From: Agapetus fuscipes
Lineage: Eukaryota > Arthropoda > Insecta > Trichoptera > Glossosomatidae
DNA: 64,000 bases
NCBI GenBank assembly: GCA_951799405.1
Contig: OX637344.1
Coordinates: 7,068,001-7,132,000, forward strand
Direction of reading: 5' to 3'
Made by a program: the position numbers and the translations under genes. A model generated the notes under the pieces. That model saw nothing but the letters and a program-made list of their open reading frames with translations, did not search any database and was not told the origin of the DNA. Shown here piece after piece: positions 45,301 through 48,649 of this stretch. Each line of letters opens with the position of its first letter. Position 1 is the stretch's first letter.

Positions 45301-46571
45301 AAATATAGTATACGCTAAAACATTTTTTAAAGTGTTTCAAAACATACACACAGACCATGATCTTGCATTTCTATATTTTTGAACACAATTTTTACTTCCC
45401 AAAACTTGCCAATAAGTTTACTTTATTTTTTTTAATTGTTAACGAAATAAAGCATGTTCTTATTTTCTCATATATTTGACTTTGTTTTGATTGCGAATGG
45501 GTAACTAACAAAAAATAACATTCAAGAAAATGTGGGCTAAGCGCTGCACTCAAGTATTATTGTTGTATGAAGTCAGTTTAATGTATTGAAGTAATTCCAG
45601 TCGTTATTCATTAATAACAATCAATATTCAAACTACTAACGAAAAAATCCTTCCAAGTGAAAAATAGCAATCTTGTTAACCCGTATATGAATATGTATGT
45701 GTACATTTCTACATCGACTTCCGTTTACTTTATAAATGGATAAAATAAGTATGTAAGCATAAAACACAGTGCAAGTATGGTGTGTGGGCGTACTAAGTCA
45801 ATTGCACAAATCGGTCACAAAACAGATCAAATAAATAAATAAATAAATTATTATTTAAAGAATAACAATAAAATCTAAATAAAATTCAGCTTTCCTCAAA
45901 TCAATACAAGCAAGATAATAGTCGGCTTGTTTTGAAAACAGAAAACGTTTACATTTTAAAAGATTTACATCGTTTACAAAACGGTTACATCCTAAAGCAT
46001 TCCACTGTTTTTCACAGTTTACAGATGAAAAAAGTAAGACACGAATGTATGAAAGACTTTTACAAGTGATTAAATGGTGAAAATAATGAGATTATTAATC
46101 TTTCTTGAAACAAATCTAGATAGACGATATATTAACATTTATTTTTTTTCACCAAAAAAAAGGTATACTTTTGTGTTTCCCAAGGTTTCAAGATGTTTTT
46201 GAAGGTTAATACACATTTTGAACGAAAGTAATTATTTAATAGTTTTCTTACTTTGCTTTTGAGTTTTAGTTTTCTTCCAAAATAGGACAAAAATACAAAA
46301 TTTTGTTTTGAATTCTTTTGGCTATAAATTCAGACAAACTAATCAACACCTATTTTTTTTTTGTAAAAAAGCGAAATATTACAAAAAAAATCTCTTCTCT
46401 TTTCACCTATTTATATTTTTACGTGTCTTCTTTCAGTTTAGCCGTGAGATATGAAAGTAACACATATGATTCTCTTACCGGTGGCGGCTCAGAAGTGCTA
46501 TACACCTCTGAAGGTGGATAGTCAGGTTTGATGGTCACAGACATCGAATCCGCTTGATGTTCTTTCTCCAT
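257..46571 (-). CDS. Unrecognised single-pass membrane protein with PPxY motif (N-terminal three exons; partial)
   Basis: Three exons join in frame: 46571-46479, 23619-23419 and 367-257 (31, 67 and 37 codons). Each is a multiple of three with phase-0 borders, GT donors and AG acceptors. The 135 residues seen start MEKEHQ. Residues 30-33 form a PPAY motif split by the first intron; such motifs usually bind WW domains of Nedd4-type ubiquitin ligases. Residues about 46-68 are a hydrophobic span preceded by RRQQ and R45, which by the positive-inside rule suggests a cytosolic N-terminus. Residues 74-98 are rich in Leu, Gln and Glu and look coiled-coil-like; exon 3 is very charged. The gene continues past the left edge because exon 3 ends in a donor. 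The start is chosen because it is the first ATG after a TATA-like box and begins a spliceable exon. I cannot name the family; an adaptor or trafficking role is only an inference from PPxY plus one membrane span. Confidence 0.68.
657..805 (-). mobile_element. SINE family A head and body fragment
   Basis: The minus strand gives TAGTCGAGCGTTTTATCC (A box side), AAGTTTGATTCCCGGTGAAG (B box) and GATGCTCTTCGCTGGATTGA (body). The CR1-like tail is missing. Confidence 0.65.
1292..1372 (+). repeat. CR1/SINE-A tail fragment
   Basis: AGAGGGCTCTTTAGGTGTGA, ACACAAAAACAGCGCTCACA and AGATCAGCCTAATTTATTAT, ending in an ATT-rich repeat. No head or body is present. Confidence 0.6.
1560..1806 (-). repeat. Probable tRNA-derived repeat
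   Basis: On the minus strand CTAGCCAAGCTATCCTCC and TCCTGTATTCAAATCC sit about 35 bases apart, like weak A and B boxes, and TTGGCGCC follows. This is the only copy of this type in the window. Confidence 0.35.
1810..2006 (-). repeat. Family C SINE-like repeat
   Basis: Nearly full length. Shows the reverse of the family core: CACATGCTGTATGTGCACTT, CTTTCCCTGAAATCGAGGCG and CATACCAATCTATTAGTCAA. In forward orientation family C starts TTCCTTGACTTATAGGTTGG and ends TTTGCAACTTAGATTAGATT. Confidence 0.7.
2733..3136 (+). repeat. Family C repeat split by a nested MITE
   Basis: The 5' part, 2733-2796, ends TTTATATTCATTT; the 3' part resumes at 3027 with ATTTGAGCTTTGAGTTTTCA and ends TTTGTAATTTAGATTATA. 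A 230-bp inverted-repeat element sits between. Confidence 0.7.
2797..3026. mobile_element. 230-bp MITE nested in a family C copy, with target-site duplication
   Basis: Terminal inverted repeats CGACTGCTCCAAGGAAGA (2797-2814 and reversed at 3009-3026) are perfect over 18 bases. ATTT at 2793-2796 and 3027-3030 is the likely target duplication. Other family C copies show the empty site as TTCATTTGAG. No coding capacity; a non-autonomous DNA transposon is the best reading. Confidence 0.8.
4065..4158 (-). repeat. Family C fragment
   Basis: CTTGCAACTCATGCCGACCT, CAAACCGGGATGACAAAGCG and ACACCAACCTGTAAGTCAA match the 5' half in reverse. Confidence 0.6.
4535..4945. repeat. Cluster of three family P palindromic MITE copies
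   Basis: Pieces at about 4535-4630, 4665-4850 and 4870-4945 share AACTCAACCATGAAAAA, AAACAGTGCATCTGGAGAGC or TTTTATACTTGTGGTAA. Family P is a near-perfect palindrome around AAACAGCGCCTCTAGTGAGC, with ends like GTACCCCAAGTATAAAAC. Confidence 0.5.
5251..5466 (+). pseudogene. C-terminal relic of another endonuclease/reverse transcriptase retrotransposon
   Basis: The plus-strand frame reads VRSDKDSLK, a TGA, then LVVIDGLEGNSGRGKSPIRW, TNQVK and SRYNWRRVVV, ending in TAG. The order LVV-GxxEG-RGxSPxRWxxQ-K...WRR matches the conserved tail of LINE ORF2-like proteins. The internal stop shows it is dead. Confidence 0.65.
5765..5970 (+). repeat. Family C repeat, diverged
   Basis: TAGGTTGGTAGCTGACCTTC, TTGGTTCACTTTTTCAATGC and AATATGAATCTTAAATAC follow the family order. 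Confidence 0.6.
6296..6482 (+). repeat. Tandem repeat, about 76-bp unit, 2.5 copies
   Basis: Units begin at about 6296, 6371 and 6448 with TGTGTGTATGTGTG, continue with GGAGG or GGAGAG and TTTGGAAGGT or TTTGGGAGGT, and contain CCGCACGAGTCCTTCCG or a variant. Non-coding. Confidence 0.7.
6500..7660. other. Intronic stretch without recognised features
   Basis: AT-rich apart from 6530-6720, which is GC-richer. That part holds a 71-codon minus-strand open frame without family resemblance. Only weak family C-like tails (near 6815) are visible. Confidence 0.5.
7662..7808 (-). repeat. Family C fragment
   Basis: CTCTGAAACAGGGGTGACAT, TTGGCCAAGTGAACCATTTT and ACATACCAACCTATAAGAT. Confidence 0.65.
8280..8380 (-). 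repeat. Family P half-copy
   Basis: TATACCCCGAGTATACAGCA, then GGCACTCCTAGAGAGTG. Matches the half-copies at 9590 and 18545 in the opposite orientation. Confidence 0.5.
8926..9165. mobile_element. Family T MITE (240 bp) with ~55-bp inverted ends
   Basis: The left end GTGCTATTCTTAAAAGTTTT is mirrored by AAAATGTCTAAGAATAGCGC. Inner parts GAGCCCACGCTTTGACAAAC and GTTTGTCAAAGCATGGGCTC pair too. The centre carries CCAAGATGGCCGC at 9008-9020. A second, nearly identical copy is at 47370-47597. Confidence 0.8.
9378..9575. repeat. Family P palindromic MITE
   Basis: TTAAGTATAAAACATTGAGT, AAACAGCGCCTTTGGTGAGC and GAAATTTTATACTTGTACCT form the palindrome; a second start CTCGAGTATAAAACTATAC abuts. Confidence 0.6.
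9590..9712 (+). repeat. Family P half-copy
   Basis: ATCACTCACTAGGAATGCTG and ACTGTTTTATACTTGAGGTA, as at 18545-18642. Confidence 0.5.
9713..12268. other. AT-rich intron sequence
   Basis: Apart from the family C fragment at 10265-10377 I see no gene, RNA or repeat that I can support. Local homopolymer runs and short AT tandem motifs only. Confidence 0.5.
10265..10377 (-). repeat. Family C fragment
   Basis: AGAACCGGGGTGGCATTAAA, AAAGTGAACCAAGTTTTTAC and GTCAGCCTCATACCAACCTT. Confidence 0.65.
12274..12438 (-). pseudogene. C-terminal relic of an endonuclease/reverse transcriptase non-LTR retrotransposon
   Basis: The minus strand reads GRRIVVRPRLRWLDGVVADC and then WDWRRKTLDRQRWQRLLREA, KTHPGL and a stop, followed by (TGATGA)n. 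The RPRLRWLDGV and RQRWQRLLREAKTHPGL blocks are typical of the last 50 residues of such ORFs, and the TGATGA tail is typical of their 3' ends. Only 54 codons survive. Confidence 0.8.
12869..13108 (-). repeat. Family C repeat, near full length
   Basis: TATCTATAATCTAAGATTCA, AATGCATGCCCACAAACCTA, GGGTGACATTGGCAAAGTGA and CAACCTATAAACCAAGGA. Confidence 0.72.
13647..13725 (-). mobile_element. SINE family A 3' fragment
   Basis: The minus strand reads AGAATTGGCGCTTTCTATAG and then AGGCTCTTGAGGTGTGTTTC, matching the body end and tail. A family K MITE abuts it. Confidence 0.6.
13725..13875 (-). repeat. Family K MITE-like repeat
   Basis: The minus strand shows TTTTTTCTTGGCGAGCAAAC, GTCAGCCTTGTATTGGAC and CCTTTTCCCTAGCAACGCGG. 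The same string order recurs at 29.2, 42.4, 51.5, 55.2, 56.0 and 60.1 kb. Confidence 0.55.
13929..14270 (-). mobile_element. SINE family B copy (one body plus part of a second)
   Basis: Starts with the reverse of the tail (CGCAACTAAGCTGCACCTAT) and runs through GGCACCAGCCTTCCGTCAAC, ACCGAAACTAAAAATAATTT and a weak head, then a second tail CGCAACTAAGCTACACAT at about 14213. Same head-to-tail arrangement as at 43.8 kb. Confidence 0.65.
14271..14857. other. AT-rich intron sequence
   Basis: Nothing recognisable; long AT runs only. Confidence 0.5.
14858..15115 (-). mobile_element. SINE family A copy, full-length but diverged
   Basis: On the minus strand: tRNA-like B box GAGTTCGATTCCCGCCGG near 15012-15040, a body with AAATTCATCTGTCAAATTC, then GTTCGCAGAGAACTCTTGAG and GTGTGATTCACACGAAACAA, the CR1-type tail. 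Confidence 0.65.
15471..15670 (+). repeat. Possible solo LTR or terminal-repeat element
   Basis: Starts TGTAACGATTCTCC, holds TATAAATTA, TCTGTCGGAACCGAAAGTGC and GAAATAAATTGTGTCAAATA (polyadenylation-like), and ends AAACATAACA. GTAT-like bases lie at both borders. The 3' part resembles 23860-24045. No internal coding region. Confidence 0.4.
15671..17759. other. AT-rich intron with little recognisable content
   Basis: Only a family P half-copy at 16312-16385 stands out. Open frames here show no family features. Confidence 0.45.
16312..16385. repeat. Family P half-copy
   Basis: ACAACTCAATCATAGCGTTT, ACCAAAAACATCATGAAAAC and TTAAACAGGGGTACTATT. Confidence 0.5.
17760..18016 (+). repeat. Family C repeat, full length and well kept
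   Basis: TTCCTTGACTTATAGGTTG start, CACCCCTGTTTCAGGGAAGG core, and a (TTAGA)n tail AGATTAGATTAGATTA. It forms an inverted pair with 18720-18904 about 700 bases away. Confidence 0.8.
18545..18642 (+). repeat. Family P half-copy
   Basis: AATCACTCACTAAGAGTGCT and CAATGTTTTATACTCGGGGT. Confidence 0.5.
18720..18904 (-). repeat. Family C repeat, 5' end replaced by a CR1/SINE-A tail
   Basis: TAATCTAATCTAATCTAAGC start, then close identity to 17760-18016 in reverse as far as CCTGAAACAGGGATAACA, where the CR1/SINE-A tail begins. Confidence 0.75.
18912..18968 (-). repeat. CR1/SINE-A tail inserted in a family C copy
   Basis: The minus strand reads AGAGGGCTCTTGAGGTGTAA, then TTCACACAAAAACAGCGCTC, and joins directly to the broken family C copy at 18720-18904. 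Confidence 0.6.
20190..20285. repeat. Family P fragment
   Basis: AACTAAAACAGCGCCTCTAA, TAAGCGTTTTTACTTGAAAA and GTTGTATACTTGGGGTCCTG. Confidence 0.5.
20366..20562 (-). repeat. Family C repeat
   Basis: TCTATAATCTATAATCTAAG tail, CTTACACATTCTGCATGTG-like centre and TGAACCGGGGTGGCATTGGC. It lacks part of the region before the tail and ends at the tRNA-like unit at 20569. Confidence 0.7.
20569..20660 (+). repeat. tRNA(Leu/Ser)-like SINE head or tRNA pseudogene
   Basis: A box region TGGTCGAGCGGATAAAG and B box AACTTCGAATCCCGCTTGCG are about 60 bases apart, with room for a long variable arm. It begins where family C copy 20366-20562 is cut off. ATTGTCG and CGACAAT flank it as a short inverted pair. 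No clean acceptor stem, so probably not a working tRNA. Confidence 0.5.
21222..21292 (+). repeat. CR1/SINE-A tail fragment
   Basis: GAGGTGTGATACACAAAAAA, then ACAGCGCTCACCAAATAAAT and a short ATT repeat. Confidence 0.55.
21877..22113 (-). pseudogene. Probable second CR1-like reverse transcriptase fragment
   Basis: The minus-strand frame contains GYGDRAFSSAGP, the terminal motif of CR1-type reverse transcriptases, and then diverges. It lies downstream of the tail at 22140, so it comes from a different copy or a rearrangement. A (TA)n tract (22117-22135) separates the two. Confidence 0.45.
22140..22310 (-). pseudogene. CR1-like LINE 3' end
   Basis: On the minus strand the end of the ORF is recognisable (a Leu-Ser-Arg-Arg-Thr-Phe-Ser-Lys-Ser-Leu-like stretch aligned to the 50.9-kb copy), followed by GGAGAGGGCCCTTGAGGTGTG and the shared tail. 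The frame is interrupted. Confidence 0.65.
22440..23340. other. Intron sequence, probable degenerate LINE debris then AT-rich DNA
   Basis: 22310-22680 is of more even composition and probably continues the LINE 3' region, but no frame is readable. 22850-23340 is AT-rich with nothing recognised. Confidence 0.35.
23345..23396 (-). pseudogene. Decayed duplicate of the 3' end of exon 2
   Basis: About 50 bases closely repeat 23420-23470, the end of exon 2 (the Lys-Glu-Leu-Ala-Leu-Glu-Gln to Phe-Thr-Lys-Gln segment). The donor is lost: CAG|GTAGG in the real exon corresponds to CAA|TTAGG here, so it should not be spliced as a second exon end. Spacing between copies is about 75 bases. Confidence 0.65.
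23419..23619 (-). CDS. Exon 2 of the PPxY membrane-protein gene (membrane span)
   Basis: 67 codons between acceptor TTTGCGCAG and donor GTAGGACA. The exon is strikingly GC-rich (CpG-dense) against AT-rich introns, which supports coding selection or biased conversion. It encodes the hydrophobic span (Ile-Ala-Ala-Val-Thr-Val-Val-Leu and on) and the Leu/Gln/Glu-rich coil. A damaged copy of its last third lies just downstream at 23345-23396. Confidence 0.72.
23860..24045 (+). repeat. Possible LTR-like element related to 15471-15670
   Basis: GAATATTCTAGCG, then CTTATAAATAGAGGTTGAG (TATA-like), GAAATAAATTGTGGAAAATA and TTGAGCCCGTAAA follow the same order as the 15.5-kb element. Confidence 0.4.
24211..24390 (+). 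repeat. Family C repeat, diverged
   Basis: TTCATTTGATGTCTGGGTCT, AACATGCAACATGTGCACGC and ATCTTTGCAATTTACATTAT. Confidence 0.6.
25078..25250. repeat. Family P palindromic MITE, near complete
   Basis: GTTCCCCAAGTAAAAACTCT, ATTGCGTTTACCAAAAAAAT, AAACAGCGCCTCTAAAGAAC, GTAAACGCTGTGGTTGAGTT and ATAGTTTTATAATAGAGTAT pair about a centre near 25152. Confidence 0.65.
25251..27000. other. AT-rich intron sequence
   Basis: No gene or named repeat recognised. A somewhat GC-richer patch at 26220-26340 has no coding signature. Confidence 0.45.
27001..27050. other. Perfect 23-bp inverted repeat with TTCG loop
   Basis: TGATAAAGAAAAACAGTTTT then GTT at 27001-27023 is exactly mirrored at 27028-27050, with only TTCG between. 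Flanks do not pair, so the structure has sharp borders. Confidence 0.9.
27440..27637 (-). repeat. Family C repeat
   Basis: ATCTATAATCTATGATCTAA, AATGCATGCCCATAAACAGA and ATCATGGGTGACATTGGAAA. Confidence 0.7.
27850..27985. repeat. Family P palindromic MITE, diverged
   Basis: TAAACTTAACCATAACTATT, GGAAACTAAAACGCTCACGG and AAACGCTATGGTTATGTTTA pair about a centre near 27918. Confidence 0.55.
28226..28345. repeat. Short inverted-repeat element
   Basis: GTAATGATAATCTTTTTAAC and ACGAGTGCTAGTTTGTGCCA are mirrored by TGGCACAATAGAAAGCACGA and GTGTTACAAAGACTAATTAC around a GGCGCAGCCG-like centre. Confidence 0.6.
28481..28708 (-). repeat. Family C repeat, diverged
   Basis: TTATCTAATCTAACCTAAGT, TTCATGCCCACAAGCCGACA and ACCTATTAACCAAGTAA. 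Confidence 0.65.
28903..29023 (-). repeat. Family T MITE, centre only
   Basis: GGCTGAAAGTCTCATCACCA, AATCAGCTGATCGCTTGCGG and CCATCTTGGATTGACAGG match the centre of 8926-9165 in reverse. Both inverted ends are missing. Confidence 0.65.
29205..29275 (+). repeat. Family K fragment
   Basis: CCTTTTCCCTAGCAACCCGG, then CATGTAACGTCATAATTTTG. Just upstream, TTGCATAATGT and ACATTATGCAA (29105-29127) form a near-perfect palindrome about one base. Confidence 0.5.
29332..29596 (+). mobile_element. SINE family A copy, tRNA head only
   Basis: The tRNA-like head starts near CCGGTCCGTAGTCC, with A box TAGTCCAGGTGG (one base longer than the standard) and B box GGTTCGAATCC at 29384-29394. The body and tail match the next copy closely, but no 5S sequence lies upstream. 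The tail stops at ACACACAAAAACA. Confidence 0.85.
29682..29800 (+). repeat. 5S rRNA-derived head of a chimeric SINE
   Basis: About 117 bases align by eye along the whole of 5S rRNA: GTCAACGAC at the start pairs with GTCGTTGGC at the end. GATCACCGAAGTTAAGCAAC and TAGTACTTGGATGGG, the internal RNA polymerase III box A and box C regions, are nearly intact. Several differences from the usual 5S, and fusion to a tRNA-like SINE a few bases later, mark it as a SINE part or pseudogene rather than a working rRNA gene. Confidence 0.82.
29682..30105 (+). mobile_element. SINE family A copy with 5S and tRNA heads and CR1-like tail
   Basis: Order: 5S-like head (29682-29800), tRNA-like head (about 29805-29879) with A box TAGTCCAGTGG and B box GATTCGAATCC, body (TGTGCTCTTCGCTGAGTCGA; CCAAAGACCGGTCGCTGAAA; GGCGCTTTCTACAGCG), then the LINE tail GAGGGCTCTTGAGGTGTGAT, GCGCTCACCAAATAAATCAG and a T-run. 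Family A moves by using the CR1-like LINE machinery, an inference from the shared 3' end. Confidence 0.85.
30138..30361. mobile_element. Family Q MITE with inverted ends
   Basis: The left end TTAGTGCTTGTTTGTCTTAT is mirrored by ATAAGCCAAACAAGCACTGA. Inside, ACGAGCAATGTTTGTACCAA and TGTGTCTTATGAAAACAGAA match the 32.4- and 63.8-kb copies. Confidence 0.65.
30761..31010 (-). repeat. Family C repeat, near full length
   Basis: ATCTATAATCTGTAATCTAA, TTCGCGCTTACACACAACGC, CCTGGGTGGCATTGGAAAAC and CCAACCTATCAGTCAAGGAA. Confidence 0.72.
31011..32194. other. Intron sequence, mostly unrecognised
   Basis: AT-rich, with an (AATA)n tract near 31285 and the tiny LINE relic at 31421. 31740-31850 is more balanced (GCCTCGTTCACTCGGCTACT) but matches nothing else in the window. 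Confidence 0.4.
31421..31459 (+). pseudogene. Tiny LINE C-terminal relic
   Basis: KAWRILEEACV followed by a stop resembles the WRxLEEAYVQQW ending of RTE/Jockey-type ORFs that is common in moth genomes. It is too short to be certain. Confidence 0.35.
32195..32355 (-). mobile_element. SINE family B 3' fragment
   Basis: GCAACTAAGCTGCCCGTATA, GGGCCCGGCCTTACGC and AGTAGGGGTTTCCCAGCTCC match the family B body in reverse. Confidence 0.6.
32423..32678. mobile_element. Family Q MITE with inverted ends
   Basis: AGTTCTTGTTTATCGTATAC at the left is exactly mirrored by GTATACGATAAACAAGAACT at the right. The right arm continues AATGTTTGCAACTGTACTGG (reverse). No coding capacity. Confidence 0.75.
33260..35042. 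repeat. Tandem array unit 1 (1.78-kb element)
   Basis: Begins CTAGCAGACCAAACCGCGCT, whose first bases pair with TTGGCTGCTAG to make a hairpin, and ends ACAGACGCAAATACCCTGTC plus TTTTTTATATATAAGA. Inside are two diverged sub-repeats (about 33990-34210 and 34600-34810), each with CAAAATGGCCGCC (34112, 34721). CACGTGACGTCA lies at 34783-34794, and an (AAAC)n tract near 34900. The minus strand of its first third carries a broken Gln/Arg/Lys/Tyr-rich frame. Confidence 0.8.
35043..36836. repeat. Tandem array unit 2
   Basis: Directly abuts unit 1 at TATATATAAGA|CTAGCAGACC. Same layout. CACGTGACGTCA at 36562-36573. The first YY1-like site is kept (35893-35905) and the second is mutated. The AAAC tract is interrupted by ACGGACAAAC. 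An 81-codon minus-strand frame (35278-35523) is nearly the same as one in unit 4. Confidence 0.8.
36851..37928. repeat. Tandem array unit 3 (lacks the first ~700 bases)
   Basis: Starts TATATATATAAGACACTTTG, the internal boundary also found near 33975, 35755 and 38645, and runs to the same end as the other units. YY1-like sites at 36991 and 37599; CACGTGACGTCA at 37661-37672. Confidence 0.8.
37929..39720. repeat. Tandem array unit 4
   Basis: Full layout again, ending ACGCAAATACCCCCTAGATT. YY1-like sites at 38779 and 39386; CACGTGACGTCA at 39448-39459. From about 37140 on, units 3 and 4 share diagnostic differences (for example GTTGACATAAGCAAAACCAA), so this pair arose by a late duplication. 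Confidence 0.8.
39733..40015 (-). repeat. Family C repeat with internal short duplication
   Basis: TTATCTAATATAATCTAAGT tail, CATGCACATGCCGCATGTGA centre, CAGAACATGGGTGACATTTG. Near the 5' end GGATACATAGTACCGCATAC repeats part of the terminal segment. Confidence 0.72.
40020..40290 (+). repeat. Pyrimidine-rich stretch with a ~157-bp tandem duplication
   Basis: CTACTCTCACATCCTCTTTC (near 40083) recurs as CTACTCTCACATCCTCTTCT (near 40240). An open frame here is a by-product of its low-complexity composition. Confidence 0.5.
40984..41250 (+). repeat. Family C repeat, full length
   Basis: TTCCTTGACTTATAGCTTAG start, CACCCATGCTGTAAAAATGG, GAAGGACGGCAAGAGTTACA and AGATAAGATTAGATTAGA tail. Confidence 0.78.
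41935..42000 (+). repeat. Family K fragment
   Basis: TTCTCGGTGGGCTAACGTCA, then AAAATATTTGTTTGCCTTTT and TAGGGAAA. Confidence 0.45.
42425..42535 (-). repeat. Family K fragment
   Basis: TTAACATAGACAATACTGTG, TCGTCACGCAGCCGGGATGT and TAGGGAAAAGGCATC closely match 13745-13795. Confidence 0.5.
42537..42831 (+). repeat. Family C repeat with stuttered 5' end
   Basis: The terminal segment occurs three times: GTTCCTCGTTTATAGGTTGG, TTCCTTGACTTATCG and TTCCTTGACTTATAGGTTGG, before a very well kept body and an AGATTAGATTAGATTAGA tail. Confidence 0.78.
42832..43795. other. Intron sequence without recognised features
   Basis: 42832-42860 (ACAAGACTGACGTTTACTCG) may be the end of a family K copy. The rest is AT-rich with nothing supported. 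Confidence 0.45.
43796..44480 (+). mobile_element. SINE family B: two tRNA-like heads followed by two tandem bodies
   Basis: Heads at about 43796-43862 and 43888-43955 each carry GATAGCTCAGTTG (A box) and GGTTCGAATCCCACCGAG or a variant (B box). Bodies at about 43956-44212 and 44222-44475 each start GGTGTCAGAAATGATTTC or similar, include AATACCGGCAAGGTTTACTC and CCTCGGGAGCTGGGAAA, and end GTGTAGCTTAGTTGCGT. Acceptor-stem pairing is poor, so these are SINE heads and not working tRNA genes. Confidence 0.78.
44481..46470. other. Intron sequence near exon 1, AT-rich
   Basis: No gene, RNA or named repeat recognised. AGTACGAGTTGCAAAACTTG (about 45050) and its reverse GCAAAACTTCAGTAATG-like partner near 45250 hint at an inverted repeat of about 210 bases (45040-45285). 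Confidence 0.4.
46479..46571 (-). CDS. Exon 1 of the PPxY membrane-protein gene
   Basis: Coding part of exon 1, 31 codons. It ends in Glu-Pro-Pro-Pro, followed by the donor GTAAGA. The next residues, Ala-Tyr, come from exon 2 and complete PPAY. The following intron is about 22.9 kb. Confidence 0.68.
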
Positions 46572-46636
46572 GGTCACTCCAAAATATCAACAGAACCGCA
46601 CGGAAAGGAAGACGCGAGACGCGATTTCTATGTGTT

Positions 46637-46644
46637 GTTTATAA
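46637..46644 (-). promoter_or_regulatory. TATA-like box of the PPxY membrane-protein gene
   Basis: TTATAAAC on the minus strand, about 66 bases upstream of the start codon. Transcription would begin near 46610, leaving a short 5' leader of about 40 bases. No other convincing TATA box lies closer. Confidence 0.4.
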
Positions 46645-46645
46645 G

Positions 46646-47369
46646 GGATTTATGTATCGATTGCGGAGCTCAGGGAAACGAGCGACACCTCGAACGTTCT
46701 CCACTGATTTGAAAGTCGGTCGCTGTTTGGTGCGACAAGTAAGTGAGGTGGAATAATAATATCAGTTGTGGTGGGGCTGTGTGGAGTGGAGGCCTGAGAA
46801 CCGAGAGCTGAGAGCGTCTTCTACTCTTCTGCCTGCAACTAAACTGCACAATTTGAACTCTGCTGATACTTTCAAGTGAAGCTTGCTACAGACCATAACA
46901 GCGTACGTACAAGTTATTTAGGATAGCTGATAAGTACCCAGGAATAATAATAATAATAATAATAAGACAGTATTTATAGTGTCGTTTTGTGATAAATCAC
47001 TGCAAGGACACTGGGCGCTATTTATCTGTAACATCTCCGAAACAAACAAGTCTTCAATCCCGACCTAAACGCACTTGCACTCTCTGCAGCTCTGAGGGCT
47101 ACGGCATTCCACAGCACCGGCCATCCAAAAGGCACCATCCATGGTGCATCTTAGTTGAATTCATTGGTTATCTTGTTGCAACAAAACAATGTAGGGAAGA
47201 ACCTATGAAGTCTATCCCTGTGCCATTATTAGGTAAATACTTGCTTTATTTGATCTATTGCAGTTTTTAAATTTAAAAATAAGATGTTTTTCACAGCGGA
47301 TAAACGTCACACCTTATGTGAACAATATCCAAAATATAATGATATTATTTCAAAATGATAAGTCTACCA
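46646..47369. other. Region upstream of the membrane-protein gene
   Basis: GC-richer to about 46860, as expected for a promoter-proximal stretch, then an (AAT)n microsatellite at 46945-46966. No other gene seen. Confidence 0.4.
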
Positions 47370-47597
47370 GTGCTATTCTTAGACATTTTAGTCAACCGTT
47401 AAGCCCACGCTTTGATAAACTAGTGTCAAACCTGTCAATCCAAGATGGCCGCAAGTGAACAGCTGATTAGTCTTCATACAAATATTACCAAAATTTGGTA
47501 GGAAAGAATGACCGTGGTGATGAGACTTCCAGCCCAGGCATCATTAGTTTGTCAAAGTGTGGGCTCAACGGACGACCAAAATATCTAAGAATAGCAC
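47370..47597. mobile_element. Family T MITE (228 bp)
   Basis: GTGCTATTCTTAGACATTTT is mirrored by AAATATCTAAGAATAGCAC. Centre: CCAAGATGGCCGC at 47440-47452. Near identity over its length with 8926-9165. Confidence 0.8.
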
Positions 47598-48280
47598 AAC
47601 AAATTGTTAATTTTGGAAAACAAATGTGAAAATACGCATACGATACAATAATAATTAATCATTACACAGAAACAAAAACGATAAGAATGATTGCGTTATT
47701 TTTTGTGAAATTCATGTAGGTACTTTACTTGCCTCAAAATTAAATGTATCCTATAAAAATATTTATTATACAGGACACAACAATTACAATGTTAAAGATT
47801 GTTCGAGACAAACCTACATTAAACTACTGCCCTTTATTTACTGGCTTGGTCCGAACGCCACAATACAGCGACGAATTGAAAGTTAGGTAAGTGCTGGATT
47901 ATTGACGGCAAAAAATAAAAATAAATAACTAAAAACTGTGATGAGACTGCAAGTGAAATCATACAGTCACAACTAACTCCATTTTTTCTTACAACTTTGA
48001 TTTTACTTTTTAAAAGGTTTTATCACGTTTGCGAGAGGTGCAAACTAAAAATAATATTTGTAGTGAAATTGAAAGTTGCCTGCATATTACGCGTAGACAA
48101 ACTTCTATTTTAAGGCCTGTTTTGATCAATTAATATCAATGACATGGTCATCTGTGGGAAAGTAAGAGAAGCTTATTTAGAAATATATGTATGTATGCAC
48201 CTATGTCCTATATTGATGTCTGTTCCATACAGGTATGATGACTGGATCTATTTTTTATCGTTGAAATGTAAATTCCATTC
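47598..48280. other. Intergenic AT-rich sequence
   Basis: Nothing recognised. Confidence 0.45.
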
Positions 48281-48480
48281 ACTTTGCGGTTCACTTTGCC
48301 AATGTCACCCTTGTTTCAGGGAAGGTCGGAAAAGTTGCATGGTTTATGTTTATTTTAAGTTTGGATTTTAATTTGTTAGTACGCATGCAGCATTTGTAAG
48401 CGCGAAGTTACACGTGTCTGTTTGAGAAAATGCATTAATGTGAATCTTAAATTTTGATATATACTCGCAACTTAGATTAT
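48281..48480 (+). repeat. Family C repeat, 5'-truncated
   Basis: GGTTCACTTTGCCAATGTCA, CTTGTTTCAGGGAAGGTCGG and ATATACTCGCAACTTAGATT. Its tail runs into a perfect 24-bp palindrome TCTATTATAGGT|ACCTATAATAGA at 48483-48506. Confidence 0.7.
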
Positions 48481-48649
48481 TATCTATTATAGGTACCTAT
48501 AATAGACATAAAACCTATAATAGATAAACATTATAATATCAAAATCATTTTTTATTAAGAAAATAATTTAAATTGAAATTTATTACCTACTTGTAAGTAA
48601 AATACGTTAAAAAACAATGAAAATGGGTTTGTAAAAATCCCTTGTGTAA

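Noticed and set aside
46989..47270. 93-codon plus-strand open frame near the membrane-gene promoter
   Set aside because: No similarity to known families and no splice or polyadenylation context; might be a transposon scrap but cannot be supported.
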